Assembly: GCF_023380025.1 (NCBI RefSeq) | Contig: NZ_CP097253.1 | Span: 1,302,001-1,366,000 of the forward strand | Direction of reading: 5' to 3' | DNA: 64,000 nucleotides | Origin: Sphingomonas glaciei | GTDB taxonomy: Bacteria > Pseudomonadota > Alphaproteobacteria > Sphingomonadales > Sphingomonadaceae | Shown: positions 7,644-16,740 of the stretch, piece by piece | How the letters are laid out: the number at the start of each line of letters is the position of its first letter | Numbering within the stretch: the stretch's first letter is position 1 | Made by a program: the position numbers and the translations under genes | The notes under the pieces: model-generated | Database searches by the model: none | What the model saw: only the letters and a program-made list of their open reading frames with translations | Told to the model about the DNA's origin: nothing

Positions 7644-8588
7644 TCAGCCGGCGATGCCGCGCTCGGCCTTCTGCTCGTCCATCCGCTCGCGATAGTCCGG
7701 ATCAAGCGGACCGTGGGCGCCCACCTCGCGCTTCGCGTTGGCCCAGATGTTGCGATACGCCAGATAGGCGAGGACCGTCGCGATCAGCAGGAAGATGATC
7801 ACGGCCCAGCCGGTCCGGTGCCGATTCTCCAGCGTCGGTTCGGCCGTCCACACCAGAAACGCCGCGACGTCCTTGGCCATCTGGTCCTTGGTCGCCTTGG
7901 TGCCGTCGGCATAGGTCACCTGACCGTCCGACACGATTGGGGCCGGCATCGCGATGTTGAGGTTCGCGAAATAGGGGTTGAAGTAGAGCCCCGGCGGGGT
8001 CGCTGCGTCCGGGAATTCCTTCAGCAATTCCTTGCCTTCGGAATTCTTATAGCCGGCCTGGTCGACGTAGCCCGTCAGCAGCGAATAGACATAGTTGGCG
8101 CCGTCGTGACGGGCCTCGGTGATCAGGCTGAGGTCGGGTGGATAGGCGTTGTTGTTGGCCGCGCGCGCCGCCGTCTCGTTCGCATAAGGCGACGGGAAGC
8201 GGTCGGAGACCAGCGCCTTGCGGGTCGCCGCTTCACCCGTGTCCGGGTTCACCGACGGCACCTCGATCGCCCACTGATTGGCGATCGCCTTCACTTCGGC
8301 TTCCGAATAGCCGAGGTCGGCCAGCTGGTAGAAGCTGACATACTTCAGGCTGTGGCAGGCGGCGCAGACTTCCTTGTAGACCTGGAAGCCGCGCTGCAGC
8401 TGCTGGCGGTCGAACTTGCCCGCCATGCCGTCGGACGGCAGCTCGGCCTCGCGCGGGTCCTTGTGGAAGTAATAATAAGCGGCGTGTTCCGGCGGGTTCC
8501 GGAAATAGTCGACGCCGTTCACGACCAGGCTGATCAGCAGGACGCCGACAAAGCCCAGCCCGACGAAGAAACCGATGATGCGGACCAT
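7644..8588 (-). CDS. petC: Cytochrome c1 of the bc1 complex
   Basis: The membrane-anchored c-type cytochrome of respiratory complex III passes electrons from the Rieske protein to cytochrome c. Length is 314 residues. An N-terminal hydrophobic segment (about 4-25) precedes the haem site CAACH (75-79). The axial Met lies in MPAPI, and a C-terminal transmembrane anchor (VIIFLLIATVLAYLAY) holds it in the inner membrane. It starts 16 bases after petB in the petA-petB-petC operon. ATG 8588 excludes a non-conserved Arg-rich extension. Confidence 0.97.
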   Translation of the reverse strand: MVRIIGFFVGLGFVGVLLISLVVNGVDYFRNPPEHAAYYYFHKDPREAELPSDGMAGKFDRQQLQRGFQVYKEVCAACHSLKYVSFYQLADLGYSEAEVKAIANQWAIEVPSVNPDTGEAATRKALVSDRFPSPYANETAARAANNNAYPPDLSLITEARHDGANYVYSLLTGYVDQAGYKNSEGKELLKEFPDAATPPGLYFNPYFANLNIAMPAPIVSDGQVTYADGTKATKDQMAKDVAAFLVWTAEPTLENRHRTGWAVIIFLLIATVLAYLAYRNIWANAKREVGAHGPLDPDYRERMDEQKAERGIAG

Positions 8589-8604
8589 GGGTCTGTGTGC
8601 TTTC

Positions 8605-9921
8605 TTATTCGGCCGGCTGCGGCGCGGTGGTCGGCCCGGAGGGAGCGAGGCCGTAAGGCCGGCTCTCCGCCTTCTCACCGTGGAGCACGCTCTCGGAGAT
8701 GCTGTTGGGGAGCGGCCGCGGCTTCTCGAACTTCGAGACGAGCGGCAGGATGATCAGGAAGTGGGCGAAGTAATAAGCGGCGGCCAGCTGGCTGAGCGCG
8801 ATATACGGCTGCTCTGCCGGCATCACGCCGCAATAACCCAGCAGCATGATGTCTGCCACCAGCACCCAGAAGAAGATCCGGTAGACCGGGCGATAGCTGG
8901 TCGACCGGATCGGCGACCGGTCCAGCCACGACAGGAAGAACAGCAGCAGGATCGAGCTGAACATCGCCAGCACGCCCCACAGCTTGGCCGGCAGGATGAA
9001 GTCCACCGTGAAGGCGCGCAGGATCGCGTAGAACGGCCAGAAATACCATTCGGGGACGATGTGCGCCGGGGTCACCAGCGGGTTGGCCTCGACGTAGTTG
9101 TCGGGGTGGCCCAGGCTATAGGGGAAGAAGAACACCACCAGCGCGAAGATCAGCAGCGCAACGCCGATGCCGAAGCCGTCCTTGGCGGTGTAGAACGGGT
9201 GGAACGGCAGCGTGTCCTTCTCGTCCTTAACGTCGACGCCCGTCGGGTTGCTCGACCCCGGGATGTGCAGCGCCCAGATCTTGAGGATGGTGACGCCCGC
9301 GATCACGAACGGCAGCAGATAGTGGAGCGAGAAGAAACGGGTCAGTGCGGCCTGGTCGGGCGCGAACCCGCCAAGGATGAACACCCGCAACGGCTCACCG
9401 ACCACCGGAATGGCGGAGAAGAAGCCGGTGATGACCTGCGCTCCCCAGTAGCTCATCTGGCCCCACGGCAGGACGTAGCCCATGAAAGCGGTCGCCATCA
9501 TCAGCAGGTAGATGACCAGGCCGAGGAGCCACACCATCTCACGCGGCGCCTTGTACGAGCCGTAGTACAGCCCGCGGAAGATGTGAATGTAGACGATCGC
9601 GAAGAAGAAGCTTGCGCCGTTCTGGTGGACGTAGCGCAGGACCCAGCCCGCGTTGACGTCGCGCATGATCCGCTCGACGCTGTCGAAGGCGGCTCCGGTG
9701 TAGCTGTAATAATGCATCGCCAGCACGATGCCGGTGATGATCTGGATCATCAGCGCGAGGCCGGCGAGGACCCCGAAGTTCCAGAAGTAGTTCAGGTTGC
9801 GAGGCACCGGATAACCGCCGCCGATCGCGCCATAGACCAGGCGCGGCAGCGGCAGGCGCTGGTCCATCCAGCGCATGAACGGCGAGGTGGGTTCGTAGGG
9901 CTTGGCCCAGGCAAAGCTCAT
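8605..9921 (-). CDS. petB: Cytochrome b of the bc1 complex
   Basis: The di-haem membrane subunit of complex III. The 438-residue, multi-helix protein carries the quinol-oxidation motif PEWY ([14 protein letters not shown]) and haem-ligand His residues in the HYYSYT and YVHQNG/IHIFRG segments. It ends in a long C-terminal tail typical of alphaproteobacterial cytochrome b. ATG 9921 starts the conserved [11 protein letters not shown] sequence, 11 bases after the petA stop, so the genes are tightly coupled. Confidence 0.98.
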   Translation of the reverse strand: MSFAWAKPYEPTSPFMRWMDQRLPLPRLVYGAIGGGYPVPRNLNYFWNFGVLAGLALMIQIITGIVLAMHYYSYTGAAFDSVERIMRDVNAGWVLRYVHQNGASFFFAIVYIHIFRGLYYGSYKAPREMVWLLGLVIYLLMMATAFMGYVLPWGQMSYWGAQVITGFFSAIPVVGEPLRVFILGGFAPDQAALTRFFSLHYLLPFVIAGVTILKIWALHIPGSSNPTGVDVKDEKDTLPFHPFYTAKDGFGIGVALLIFALVVFFFPYSLGHPDNYVEANPLVTPAHIVPEWYFWPFYAILRAFTVDFILPAKLWGVLAMFSSILLLFFLSWLDRSPIRSTSYRPVYRIFFWVLVADIMLLGYCGVMPAEQPYIALSQLAAAYYFAHFLIILPLVSKFEKPRPLPNSISESVLHGEKAESRPYGLAPSGPTTAPQPAE

Positions 9922-9932
9922 TGTGTCAGTCC

Positions 9933-10520
9933 TCAACCGATCCGGACAACGGTGTCGCTAGCGAATTCATAGTCAGGCACGGCCAGATTGGTCGGCGCCG
10001 GGCCCTTACGAATGCGTGCCGCAGTGTCATAGTGCGACCCGTGGCACGGGCAGAAATAGCCGCCGAAGTCACCCTTGGTCTCCCCCTCGCCGATGCCGAG
10101 CGGCACGCAGCCGAGGTGGGTGCAGACGCCCAACGTCACCAACCACTGGCTCTTGCCGGGCTTGGTGCGGTCGGCAAGGCTCTGCGGATCGCGAAGCTCG
10201 CTGACCGACACGTCATTGGCGGCCTGAACCTCCTGCGGGGTCAGCTGCTTGATGAACACCGGCTGCTTGCGCCAGCTGGTCTTGATGCCCTGACCCGGCT
10301 GGATCTTGGAGATGTCGACTTCGATCGACGACAGTGCGCGGACGTCGGCCGACGGCGCGGCCTGCATCAGCAGCGGGGCGATCGCGGTGACCGCGCCGAC
10401 CCCGGCGAAGCTTACCGCGGCGATATTGATGAAGTCGCGGCGACGCACGCCCGGGTCGCCGGCCTCGGCCGCGCTTGGCTCGCCGGGCATCACCGGCTGG
10501 GTTTGTTCGACGGTGGCCAT
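9933..10520 (-). CDS. petA: Rieske iron-sulfur subunit of the bc1 complex
   Basis: The 2Fe-2S protein that takes the first electron from ubiquinol at the Qo site. Length is 195 residues. Cluster ligands lie in CTHLGC (133-138) and CPCHGS (157-162). An N-terminal RRRDF precedes a hydrophobic helix (about 31-53), consistent with Tat-dependent insertion and a retained anchor. It is the first gene of petABC. The promoter region is shared with divergent hemF and contains an FNR/FixK-like box. Confidence 0.98.
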   Translation of the reverse strand: MATVEQTQPVMPGEPSAAEAGDPGVRRRDFINIAAVSFAGVGAVTAIAPLLMQAAPSADVRALSSIEVDISKIQPGQGIKTSWRKQPVFIKQLTPQEVQAANDVSVSELRDPQSLADRTKPGKSQWLVTLGVCTHLGCVPLGIGEGETKGDFGGYFCPCHGSHYDTAARIRKGPAPTNLAVPDYEFASDTVVRIG

Positions 10521-10675
10521 CAACGGGTCCTTGAGCTCGCTTATTCGCACCGGTCGGGTGCATGACGTGGGTACCGCGCCGGCTGGGCGGAGCGGATGAT
10601 CGCGCGCCTGATAGCGGGCCGTTCATCGCTCCTCAAGGGTCCATTGGTCGGTGAGGCCCCCGAAACGATCCTCCT

Positions 10676-10689
10676 TTGATCTCGATCAT
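10676..10689. promoter_or_regulatory. FNR/FixK-like binding site between petABC and hemF
   Basis: TTGAT-CTCG-ATCAT matches the FNR/FixK consensus TTGAT-N4-ATCAA at nine of ten defined positions. It lies 37 bases before the hemF ATG and about 155 bases before the petA ATG. Oxygen-linked control of either gene set is plausible; a position this close to hemF would suit repression. Binding is inferred. Confidence 0.5.
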
Positions 10690-10725
10690 TGGCGTGTCCG
10701 GCCCGAGCCGCTAGCCTCCACCCCC

Positions 10726-11571
10726 ATGCAAGCCCTCGACGAGCAACAATCCGCCGCCCGCGCCTGGTTCGAAACCCTGCGCACCCGAATCTGCGCCGCG
10801 TTCGAGGCGATCGAGCGCGAAGCGGGCTCGGACGCCACCTTCGACTATCTGCCGTGGGACCGCGAGGATCCGTCGGGCGAGCCTGGCGGCGGCGGCGTGC
10901 GCGGACTGATGAAAGGCAAGGTGTTCGAAAAGGTCGGGGTCAACGTTTCTACCGTCGGTGGGACCTTTTCCGAGGAATTCGCCAAGTCGATTCCCGGCAG
11001 CGCGGAAAACGGCAATCGCTTCTTCGCCACCGGGATCAGCCTAGTCGCACACATGGCCAACCCGCACGTTCCCGCCGTCCACATGAACACCCGTTTCCTG
11101 TGCACCGCCCGGCGCTGGTTCGGCGGCGGGGCCGATCTCAACCCGGCAATCCCCTACCCCGACGACACCGCCGCCTTTCACGCCGAACTGAAGGCAGCGT
11201 GTGACGCCCATGGCGCCGACTATTACGAACGCTATTCCAAATGGTGCGAGGAATATTTCTGGCTCCCGCACCGCAAGGTCGCGCGCGGGGTAGGCGGCAT
11301 CTTCTACGACCGGCTGGAGGGCGACTTCGACGCCGACTTCGCCTTCACCCGCGATGTGGGCGAGGCCTTTCTCGCCATCTTTCCGCAGATCGTCCGCCGC
11401 CGCATGGGTCAGGACTGGAACGAGGCCGAGATGGACCGTCTGCTCGAATTTCGCGGCCGCTATGCCGAATTCAACCTGCTCTACGACCGCGGCACGATCT
11501 TCGGCCTCAAGACCAACGGCAACGTCGACGCCATCCTGATGAGCTTGCCGCCGCTGGCGAAGTGGAGCTGA
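10726..11571 (+). CDS. hemF: Oxygen-dependent coproporphyrinogen III oxidase
   Basis: Decarboxylates coproporphyrinogen III to protoporphyrinogen IX with O2 in haem biosynthesis. The 281-residue product shows family blocks GGGGVRGLMKGKVFEKVGVN, the HMNTRFLCTARRWFGGGADLNP active-site stretch and the C-terminal YAEFNLLYDRGTIFGLKTNG. ATG 10726 gives the usual N-terminus; the upstream extension is not conserved. Placement opposite petABC links haem supply to cytochrome assembly. Confidence 0.97.
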   Translation: MQALDEQQSAARAWFETLRTRICAAFEAIEREAGSDATFDYLPWDREDPSGEPGGGGVRGLMKGKVFEKVGVNVSTVGGTFSEEFAKSIPGSAENGNRFFATGISLVAHMANPHVPAVHMNTRFLCTARRWFGGGADLNPAIPYPDDTAAFHAELKAACDAHGADYYERYSKWCEEYFWLPHRKVARGVGGIFYDRLEGDFDADFAFTRDVGEAFLAIFPQIVRRRMGQDWNEAEMDRLLEFRGRYAEFNLLYDRGTIFGLKTNGNVDAILMSLPPLAKWS

Positions 11572-11579
11572 GCTGAGCC

Positions 11580-12383
11580 TCAGTCGCCACCGGCGTGCGG
11601 GACCGACGCCACGGTGCCGCCGCCGGTCGCCTGGACGTAGAGCCGGCACACCACCACGACGAACAGGACCGAGACTATCGCCGCCAATCCCTGCTGGATC
11701 AGTGCGACCAGCGCGGCGCTGACGTTACCGGCCGCGATCGGGCCCAGGGCGACAAGCACGACAGTCGAAAGCGCGCTGCCGAGTCCCCAGACCAGCAGTG
11801 CGGCCACCAGCGCCATGATCAGGATCAGCCCGAGCAGCTTGAGGAAATGGCCGCGTGACAGCTGCCAGGCCTCCTTCAGAAGCGCGATGGGTCCACCGCC
11901 GCGGTCGGCGGCAAGCGGGGTCAGGAACAGCAGCCGGATCAGCACGAAGATCCCGACCAGCAGGATCAATGACACTGCCCCGGCCAGGCCCGGCGGCACC
12001 GTGGCGGGTGTGAGGTCGGCGCCCTGCGACATGCCGAGCGCGGTTAGCATCAGCGCAAACGGCAGGATCGCCAGCAGCAGAGCCCCGAACAGCGCCGGTA
12101 GGCGGCGAAAGGCCAGCGCTAGCACCTCGCCGACGGTGGCAGGGTAGCCAATGGCGATGCGACTGATCGCAATCTGGCTGGTCAGGCTGAGCAGCGCCGA
12201 GATAAGGCCGAACAGGGCGATCCACCACGGCACTTCCTGAGAGCGCAAACCGGAGGGTGAAATGGTCTCCAGGATTGCGCCCGGAAGCACCGTCAGCGCC
12301 AGCGCCACGGCGAAAATCGCCTTTCCGTCGGCCCGGAAGACGCCCTTGGCCTCGTCCCACGCCTGACCGATCGACAGCTTCAT
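11580..12383 (-). CDS. Integral membrane protein, unknown function
   Basis: A 267-residue protein with about six hydrophobic segments. The start MKLSIGQAWDEAKGVFRADG and repeated IGYPATVGEVLALAFRRLP and LLKEAWQLSRGHFLKLLGL helices resemble the 'glycerophosphoryl diester phosphodiesterase membrane domain'-like proteins common in sphingomonads. No catalytic residues are seen. ATG 12383 is chosen over longer in-frame starts because the upstream part is Arg/Pro-rich and not hydrophobic. It lies alone, convergent to hemF and divergent from lipB. Confidence 0.8.
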   Translation of the reverse strand: MKLSIGQAWDEAKGVFRADGKAIFAVALALTVLPGAILETISPSGLRSQEVPWWIALFGLISALLSLTSQIAISRIAIGYPATVGEVLALAFRRLPALFGALLLAILPFALMLTALGMSQGADLTPATVPPGLAGAVSLILLVGIFVLIRLLFLTPLAADRGGGPIALLKEAWQLSRGHFLKLLGLILIMALVAALLVWGLGSALSTVVLVALGPIAAGNVSAALVALIQQGLAAIVSVLFVVVVCRLYVQATGGGTVASVPHAGGD

Positions 12384-12465
12384 CCTTGACCCACCCTTAT
12401 GTTGCATAGGGCGAGATGTAGCCGCCCTCTTGCCCCTTGGCCACTTTTCATGGCTGGGAGGGCTC

Positions 12466-13137
12466 ATGCGCAGCATCGACGGCATCGAATGGCGGGTCAG
12501 CGACGGCCTGATCCCCTACCCCCAGGCCCTTGCCGACATGGAGGAGCGCGCCGCCGCGGTGCGCGAGGGGACCGCGCCCGAACGGGTCTGGCTGCTCGAG
12601 CACCAGCCACTGTTCACCGCCGGCACCAGCGCCGACCCCGCCGAGCTGTTCAATCCGCAGGGCTTTCCGGTGTTCGATGCCGGACGCGGCGGCCGCTACA
12701 CCTATCACGGCCCGGGGCAGCGGGTCGGCTATCTGACGCTCGACCTCGCCGCGCGCGGCCGCGACATCCGCTGCTTCGTCCATGCGCTCGAAGGCTGGGT
12801 GATCGACGCGCTCGCCGCGCTGGGCGTGTCGGCGCATCGCTCGCCGGGGCGAATCGGGATCTGGACCGGCGAAGGCGCGGCCGAGGCCAAGATCGGCGCC
12901 ATCGGGGTGCGGGTAAAGCGGTGGGTCACGCTGCACGGCTTTTCGATCAACATCGCGCCCGACCTCACCCACTTCGGCGGCATCGTTCCCTGCGGAATCG
13001 CCACCCACGGAGTGACCAGCCTCGCCGCGCTCGGGCTCGCCGCCGACATGGCTGCGCTCGACCGTGCGCTCGAAGCGGCGCTGCCGGTTTTCCTGTCCAG
13101 ACTAGGCCGTTCGGCACCCCTCTTGGCGGAAGCTTGA
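12466..13137 (+). CDS. lipB: Octanoyl-ACP:protein N-octanoyltransferase
   Basis: Transfers octanoate from acyl carrier protein to lipoyl domains, the first step of protein lipoylation. The 223-residue product has the RYTYHGPGQRVGYL block, the catalytic Lys142 in AKIGAIGVR and the acyl-accepting Cys176 in GIVPCGIATHGVTS. ATG 12466 follows GGGAG at proper spacing. It runs divergent from the upstream membrane-protein gene. Confidence 0.96.
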   Translation: MRSIDGIEWRVSDGLIPYPQALADMEERAAAVREGTAPERVWLLEHQPLFTAGTSADPAELFNPQGFPVFDAGRGGRYTYHGPGQRVGYLTLDLAARGRDIRCFVHALEGWVIDALAALGVSAHRSPGRIGIWTGEGAAEAKIGAIGVRVKRWVTLHGFSINIAPDLTHFGGIVPCGIATHGVTSLAALGLAADMAALDRALEAALPVFLSRLGRSAPLLAEA

Positions 13138-13213
13138 CTAGCCTCTACACAGCGCGGTGATTTGCGACGTGGAACTGCCACGCCAGATCTCATTTTCTAG
13201 GGAGTGAATCAAA

Positions 13214-13477
13214 ATGCGTGCTCTGATCCTGGTCGCCACTGCGGCCCTCGCTGTCTCGGCTTGCAGCAGCAATGAAGCCGCCAACAACACCGCCATGGAA
13301 GAGAACATGGCCGTCGACACCAACGCCGTCGCCGACATGAACGCGATGGACGCCAACATGACCATGGACGCCAACATGACCATGGACAGCAACATGGCTG
13401 CCGACAGCAACATGATGATGAACGACACCAACATGATGTCGAACGACAGCAACATGATGATGAACAACGCGATGTAA
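13214..13477 (+). CDS. Met/Asn/Asp-rich repeat lipoprotein
   Basis: An 87-residue predicted lipoprotein. A signal peptide ends in a lipobox (LAVSAC, Cys17). The mature part is almost only Asn, Met, Asp, Ala, Ser and Thr, in short repeats of the type DANMTM and DSNM, with about 20 Met residues. No globular fold is expected. Met-rich periplasmic segments can bind Cu(I) or Ag(I) in other proteins, so metal binding is possible but unproven. AGGGAG gives a good ribosome-binding site, and a terminator follows, so this is a single-gene unit. Confidence 0.75.
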   Translation: MRALILVATAALAVSACSSNEAANNTAMEENMAVDTNAVADMNAMDANMTMDANMTMDSNMAADSNMMMNDTNMMSNDSNMMMNNAM

Positions 13478-13516
13478 GTCGCTCCGGGCTCCCTCGGGAA
13501 CCCGGGAGTTCTAAGG

Positions 13517-13553
13517 AAAGGGGCCACCGGCATCATGCTGGCGGCCCCTTTTC
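13517..13553 (+). terminator. Rho-independent terminator
   Basis: AAAGGGGCC (13517-13525) pairs with GGCCCCTTT (13543-13551) and the stem runs into TTTTC. It ends the Met-rich lipoprotein transcript. Confidence 0.8.
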
Positions 13554-13584
13554 TGTTGCCGCCAAAGCGGCTAGCCACGCGGCC

Positions 13585-13848
13585 ATGTCGCGCACCCTCC
13601 TTCCCCTCGCCCTCGCCCCGCTCCTCCTGCTTGCAGGGTGCGGCGATCAGCAGCCCGCCACGGTCAATGAAAGCGTCGGCGACGCCGGGCTGGAGCAGGA
13701 GAATGTGGTGTCGGGCGACGTCACCGCGATCGACGCCGCGACCGCCGACGATGCGCGCATGGCGAACGACCTGCCCGCGCCGGACTTCGACGCAAACGAG
13801 GCCGACCTTCCGTCAAACGAATCCAACGAAAGCGATAACGAGGCCTGA
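13585..13848 (+). CDS. Small acidic lipoprotein
   Basis: An 87-residue predicted lipoprotein with lipobox LLAGC (Cys19) and an acidic, Asn- and Asp-rich mature part (for example DFDANEADLPSNESNESDNE). It resembles the preceding Met-rich lipoprotein in length and composition but lacks Met repeats, so they may be diverged paralogues or simply similar low-complexity proteins. The function is unknown. It is convergent with queE. Confidence 0.65.
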   Translation: MSRTLLPLALAPLLLLAGCGDQQPATVNESVGDAGLEQENVVSGDVTAIDAATADDARMANDLPAPDFDANEADLPSNESNESDNEA

Positions 13849-13855
13849 GTTCGCC

Positions 13856-14482
13856 TCAGGCCAGGCCCACCATCTTGTGGGTCTGCAGGCTCAGCCGCCA
13901 GCGCGGTCGGTCCATCGCCACCGCGATCGCCTCCGCGACGCTTCCCTCCGGCCCGTCCATCGGCTGAATCAGCAAGTGGCGGAAGTCCCAGCCTTCGAGC
14001 TCGGCGAGGTCGATCCCCGCCTGCGGCCAGACCAGCTTCAGCTCGTCGCCCGACCGCTGCACGACCTGCGTCCCGGCCTTGGGACTGATGCACAGCCAGT
14101 CGATCCCCGGCGTCGCGGCGAGCGTCCCGTTGCTTTCCGCCGCCACCCGGAACCTGCGCCGATGCAGCGCATCGATCAGTGCGGCGTCGAGCTGCAGCAT
14201 CGGTTCGCCGCCCGTCACCACCACCAGCCGCTGCTCAGGTCCCTCGCCCCACAGACGCTCGACCAGATCGGCAAGCGCTTCGGCATCGGCGAACTTGCCC
14301 CCGTTAACCCCATCGGTGCCGACGAAATCGGTGTCGCAGAAGCGGCACTGCGCGGTGGCGCGATCGGCCTCGCGCCCGCTCCACAGGTTGCAGCCGGCAA
14401 AGCGCAGGAACACCGCCCGGGCGCCGCTCTGCACGCCCTCGCCCTGCAACGTCAGGAAGCATTCCTTGATCGCGTAGGTCAC
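13856..14482 (-). CDS. queE: 7-carboxy-7-deazaguanine synthase (radical SAM)
   Basis: Rearranges 6-carboxy-tetrahydropterin to 7-carboxy-7-deazaguanine in queuosine/preQ0 synthesis. The 208-residue product binds a 4Fe-4S cluster through Cys31, Cys46 and Cys49. The spacing is CX14CX2C instead of the standard radical-SAM CX3CX2C, as known for the shortened QueE clade. The [13 protein letters not shown]-binding motif follows. It starts at GTG 14482, overlapping the queC stop by 4 bases (GTGA), so the two are co-translated. The frame stays open upstream through queC, but that part is out of frame with the real gene. Confidence 0.94.
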   Translation of the reverse strand: MTYAIKECFLTLQGEGVQSGARAVFLRFAGCNLWSGREADRATAQCRFCDTDFVGTDGVNGGKFADAEALADLVERLWGEGPEQRLVVVTGGEPMLQLDAALIDALHRRRFRVAAESNGTLAATPGIDWLCISPKAGTQVVQRSGDELKLVWPQAGIDLAELEGWDFRHLLIQPMDGPEGSVAEAIAVAMDRPRWRLSLQTHKMVGLA

Positions 14483-15165
14483 GGCGCCGCCGCATAGCGG
14501 GTCGGATCGGGCAGCCCCGCCTGCTCGAAACCCATCGCCCTGAGGCGGCAGGCATCGCACTCGCCACACGCGCCGCCGTCGGGGCCCGGGTCGTAGCAGC
14601 TGTGGCTCAGCCCCGCGTCGAGCCCTAGGCGGGCCGCTTCGCGCGCGATGTCGGCCTTGGTCATGTCCTGCAGCGGCGCATGGATGGTGAACGGATCGCC
14701 CTCGACCCCGGCCTTGGTCGCCAGATTGGCCAGCCGCTCGAACGCCGCAACGAAGTCCGGGCGGCAGTCGGGATAGCCCGAATAATCGAGCGCGTTCACC
14801 CCCACGAATAGATCGCGCGCGCCGCTTGCCTCGGCCAGGCCCAGCGCCAGGCTGAGGAAGATGGTGTTGCGGGCCGGCACGTAGGTGACTGGAATGCCCT
14901 CGCCGACGCCGTCCTTGGGCACCGCGAAGTCGGCGGTCAGCGCCGAGCCGCCGAATGCGCGCAGATCGAGCGGCAGGATCACGTGGCGGTCGGCAAGGTC
15001 CGCCGCGATCCGCTTGGCGGCCTCGAGCTCGACCCGGTGGCGCTGGCCGTAATCCACCGTCAGCGCGCAGACCCGGAAGCCCCGCTCCCGCGCCAGCGCG
15101 GCGCAGACCATGGAATCGAGCCCGCCCGAAAGAAGGACGACGGCAGTGGAAGGGGTGCTGGGCAT
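14479..15165 (-). CDS. queC: 7-cyano-7-deazaguanine (preQ0) synthase
   Basis: Converts 7-carboxy-7-deazaguanine to preQ0 using ATP and ammonia. At 228 residues it has standard length. The PP-loop is SGGLDS (13-18), and Zn-binding Cys residues cluster near the C-terminus (CYDPGP...CGECDAC). It is first of a two-gene queC-queE unit on the minus strand; queD is not in the window. Confidence 0.97.
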   Translation of the reverse strand: MPSTPSTAVVLLSGGLDSMVCAALARERGFRVCALTVDYGQRHRVELEAAKRIAADLADRHVILPLDLRAFGGSALTADFAVPKDGVGEGIPVTYVPARNTIFLSLALGLAEASGARDLFVGVNALDYSGYPDCRPDFVAAFERLANLATKAGVEGDPFTIHAPLQDMTKADIAREAARLGLDAGLSHSCYDPGPDGGACGECDACRLRAMGFEQAGLPDPTRYAAAP

Positions 15166-15226
15166 GGCGGCGCGCCCATAGGACGGGGGCGTCCGAAACG
15201 CAAAAATCGGAGGCCCTGGAAAAGAA

Positions 15227-15248
15227 GGGCCGCCCCGAAGGGCGGCCC
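15227..15248 (-). terminator. Terminator with UUCG tetraloop
   Basis: A perfect 9-bp stem (15227-15235 with 15240-15248) closes a 4-base loop that reads TTCG on the minus strand and is followed there by TTCTTTT. It would end the transcript of the small secreted-protein gene upstream of queC. The rest of 15166-15341 shows no gene. Confidence 0.75.
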
Positions 15249-15341
15249 AGGTTCGGGCTCAAAGGCCCGTCAGGGAGGAAAGCGTGCCGAACCATCGGTC
15301 AGGCACAAACAAGCCCTAGCAGCTTATGGTTAAACAACGCC

Positions 15342-15746
15342 TTAACGTCGACCGGAAATAGGACATTCTCCGACCCTTCGGGCATAAATACTGAGGTCAT
15401 AAGGCTCGCCGCGGTGAAAGCCCTGCGTACTGAGCTTGAGCGATCGCGGCGTGGTGACGGTGATCTCCGAGCGACCGAAATCGCCCGGCCCGCAGTCCAG
15501 CGTCATCAACAGCCGCCGCGGCGAGTTGGCAAGGATCGTCCGTTTGCAGCGATCCCCGGCGTGGGCATAGGTCGCCAGCAATTCCATGTCGGGCAGGCAG
15601 CCGCGCCGGGCCCCGCGCCCGGTCGCGTCGCGGCTCACTTCCCACAGGCCGGGCTCCACCCCCGGCAACACGGACGGCGCCCGCGCGGCCTCGGCGAACC
15701 CGCCGGCCAGGGCCGCAAGCAGCATGAAGGGCGCGACTCTGCTCAT
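15342..15746 (-). CDS. Small secreted protein (DUF3617-like)
   Basis: A 134-residue predicted periplasmic protein. MSRVAPFMLLAALAGGFAEA forms a signal peptide, and the mature part contains PGLWEVSRDATG and paired Cys residues (CLPD..., CKRT..., CGPGDF, GECP). The 'PGLWEV' start and Cys pattern recall the DUF3617 group of sphingomonads; assignment is tentative. An in-frame TTG at 15776 would add 10 charged residues but make a poorer signal peptide. A strong terminator follows. Confidence 0.6.
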   Translation of the reverse strand: MSRVAPFMLLAALAGGFAEAARAPSVLPGVEPGLWEVSRDATGRGARRGCLPDMELLATYAHAGDRCKRTILANSPRRLLMTLDCGPGDFGRSEITVTTPRSLKLSTQGFHRGEPYDLSIYARRVGECPISGRR

Positions 15747-15772
15747 CCCGCCGCTTTTATCACGCTTCCGTT

Positions 15773-16666
15773 TCAATCGAAGACCAGGGGAAAGCTGGTC
15801 GAGCAGAATTCGCAGTCGACGCGGATCACGCCCTCGTCATTCTTCATCTGCTCGCGCTCCTCCTCGGGAAAGCGGGCAATGACCGAGCGGACATAGTCGG
15901 GATCGCAGCGGCAGCCGCGCGACAGCGGGGCTCCGGGCAACACCCGCACTTCCTCTTCCTCGTGGAACAGGCGCCAGACGAGGGCATCGAGCGACAGGGT
16001 CTCGTCGGTCAGTTCCTCGGGGCGCACCGATCCCGCCAGCACCGCGACATGGTCCCAGTCGGGATGGTCGAGCCGGGTGTGCAGCCGCTCGCGCCCTTCC
16101 TCGCCTTCGGGCAGGTGCTGGAACAGGATTCCGCCCGCGACCCAGCCGTCGGCCTTCTTTTCGGCCGCCAGGCGGACGATTGAGGGAATCTGCTCGGACT
16201 GGGTGAAATAGCTTTGCGCGGCCTCGGCCAGGCTGTCGCCTTCCAGCGGAACGATGCCCTGGTAGCGCTCGTCGGTGGCGGGCTGGTCGAAGGTGATCGC
16301 CAGATAGCCTTCGCCGAACAACGTCTTGAGCGTCGGGGCGTGGGCGGCATCCGCCAGCTTGACCGGATCGTGACGAACATAGCCACGCAGTTCGCCACCT
16401 TTGTAGTCGCACACCAGCAGGTCGACCACGCCTCCTTGGGTCTGCGCCTGAAGCGTCAGCTGCCCGCCGGGATCCTTGAGCAGCGAGCCAAGCAGCGCGG
16501 TCAGCGCCAGCGCTTCGGCCAGCATCCGCTCGATCGGCGGCGGGTAGGCATGGGCGGAAAGGATGCGGCGCAGCGAAGGGCCGATCCGGGCCGCGCGGCC
16601 GCGGGCATTACGCGCCGGAACGGTCACGCCAAGCGCGGCATCGAGAGTAAGAATGTCGGGGGTCAT
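15773..16666 (-). CDS. hslO: Redox-activated chaperone Hsp33
   Basis: A cytoplasmic holdase switched on by oxidation of its zinc-bound cysteines. Length is 297 residues. The C-terminal zinc centre is CXC (Cys252, Cys254) plus CEFC (285-288), the complete four-Cys set. ATG 16666 gives MTPDILTLDAAL; the longer in-frame extension upstream is Arg-rich noise. In many sphingomonads it is linked to argD-argF (recalled); here argD lies 3.2 kb away and argF is not seen. Confidence 0.95.
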   Translation of the reverse strand: MTPDILTLDAALGVTVPARNARGRAARIGPSLRRILSAHAYPPPIERMLAEALALTALLGSLLKDPGGQLTLQAQTQGGVVDLLVCDYKGGELRGYVRHDPVKLADAAHAPTLKTLFGEGYLAITFDQPATDERYQGIVPLEGDSLAEAAQSYFTQSEQIPSIVRLAAEKKADGWVAGGILFQHLPEGEEGRERLHTRLDHPDWDHVAVLAGSVRPEELTDETLSLDALVWRLFHEEEEVRVLPGAPLSRGCRCDPDYVRSVIARFPEEEREQMKNDEGVIRVDCEFCSTSFPLVFD

Positions 16667-16740
16667 GCAGGGGAGATAGGAAGCCCCCCTGCCGACCTCA
16701 ACCGCCCGTCCCGTGTCCCGGCAAGTGCCGGGGCGGGTCG

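Noticed and set aside
12399..13160. 253-codon frame on the plus strand overlapping lipB
   Set aside because: It is an Arg-rich +1 reading of lipB, which has intact Lys142 and Cys176 catalytic motifs.
13171..13200. Possible EcfG (general stress) promoter before the Met-rich lipoprotein
   Set aside because: GGAAC is present at 13171-13175, but the expected CGTT-type -10 element is not found at 16-18 bases.
13856..15295. Single 479-codon queE frame reaching through queC
   Set aside because: Only the last 208 codons match QueE. The upstream part is an out-of-frame reading of queC, and the GTG at 14482 overlapping the queC stop is the natural start.
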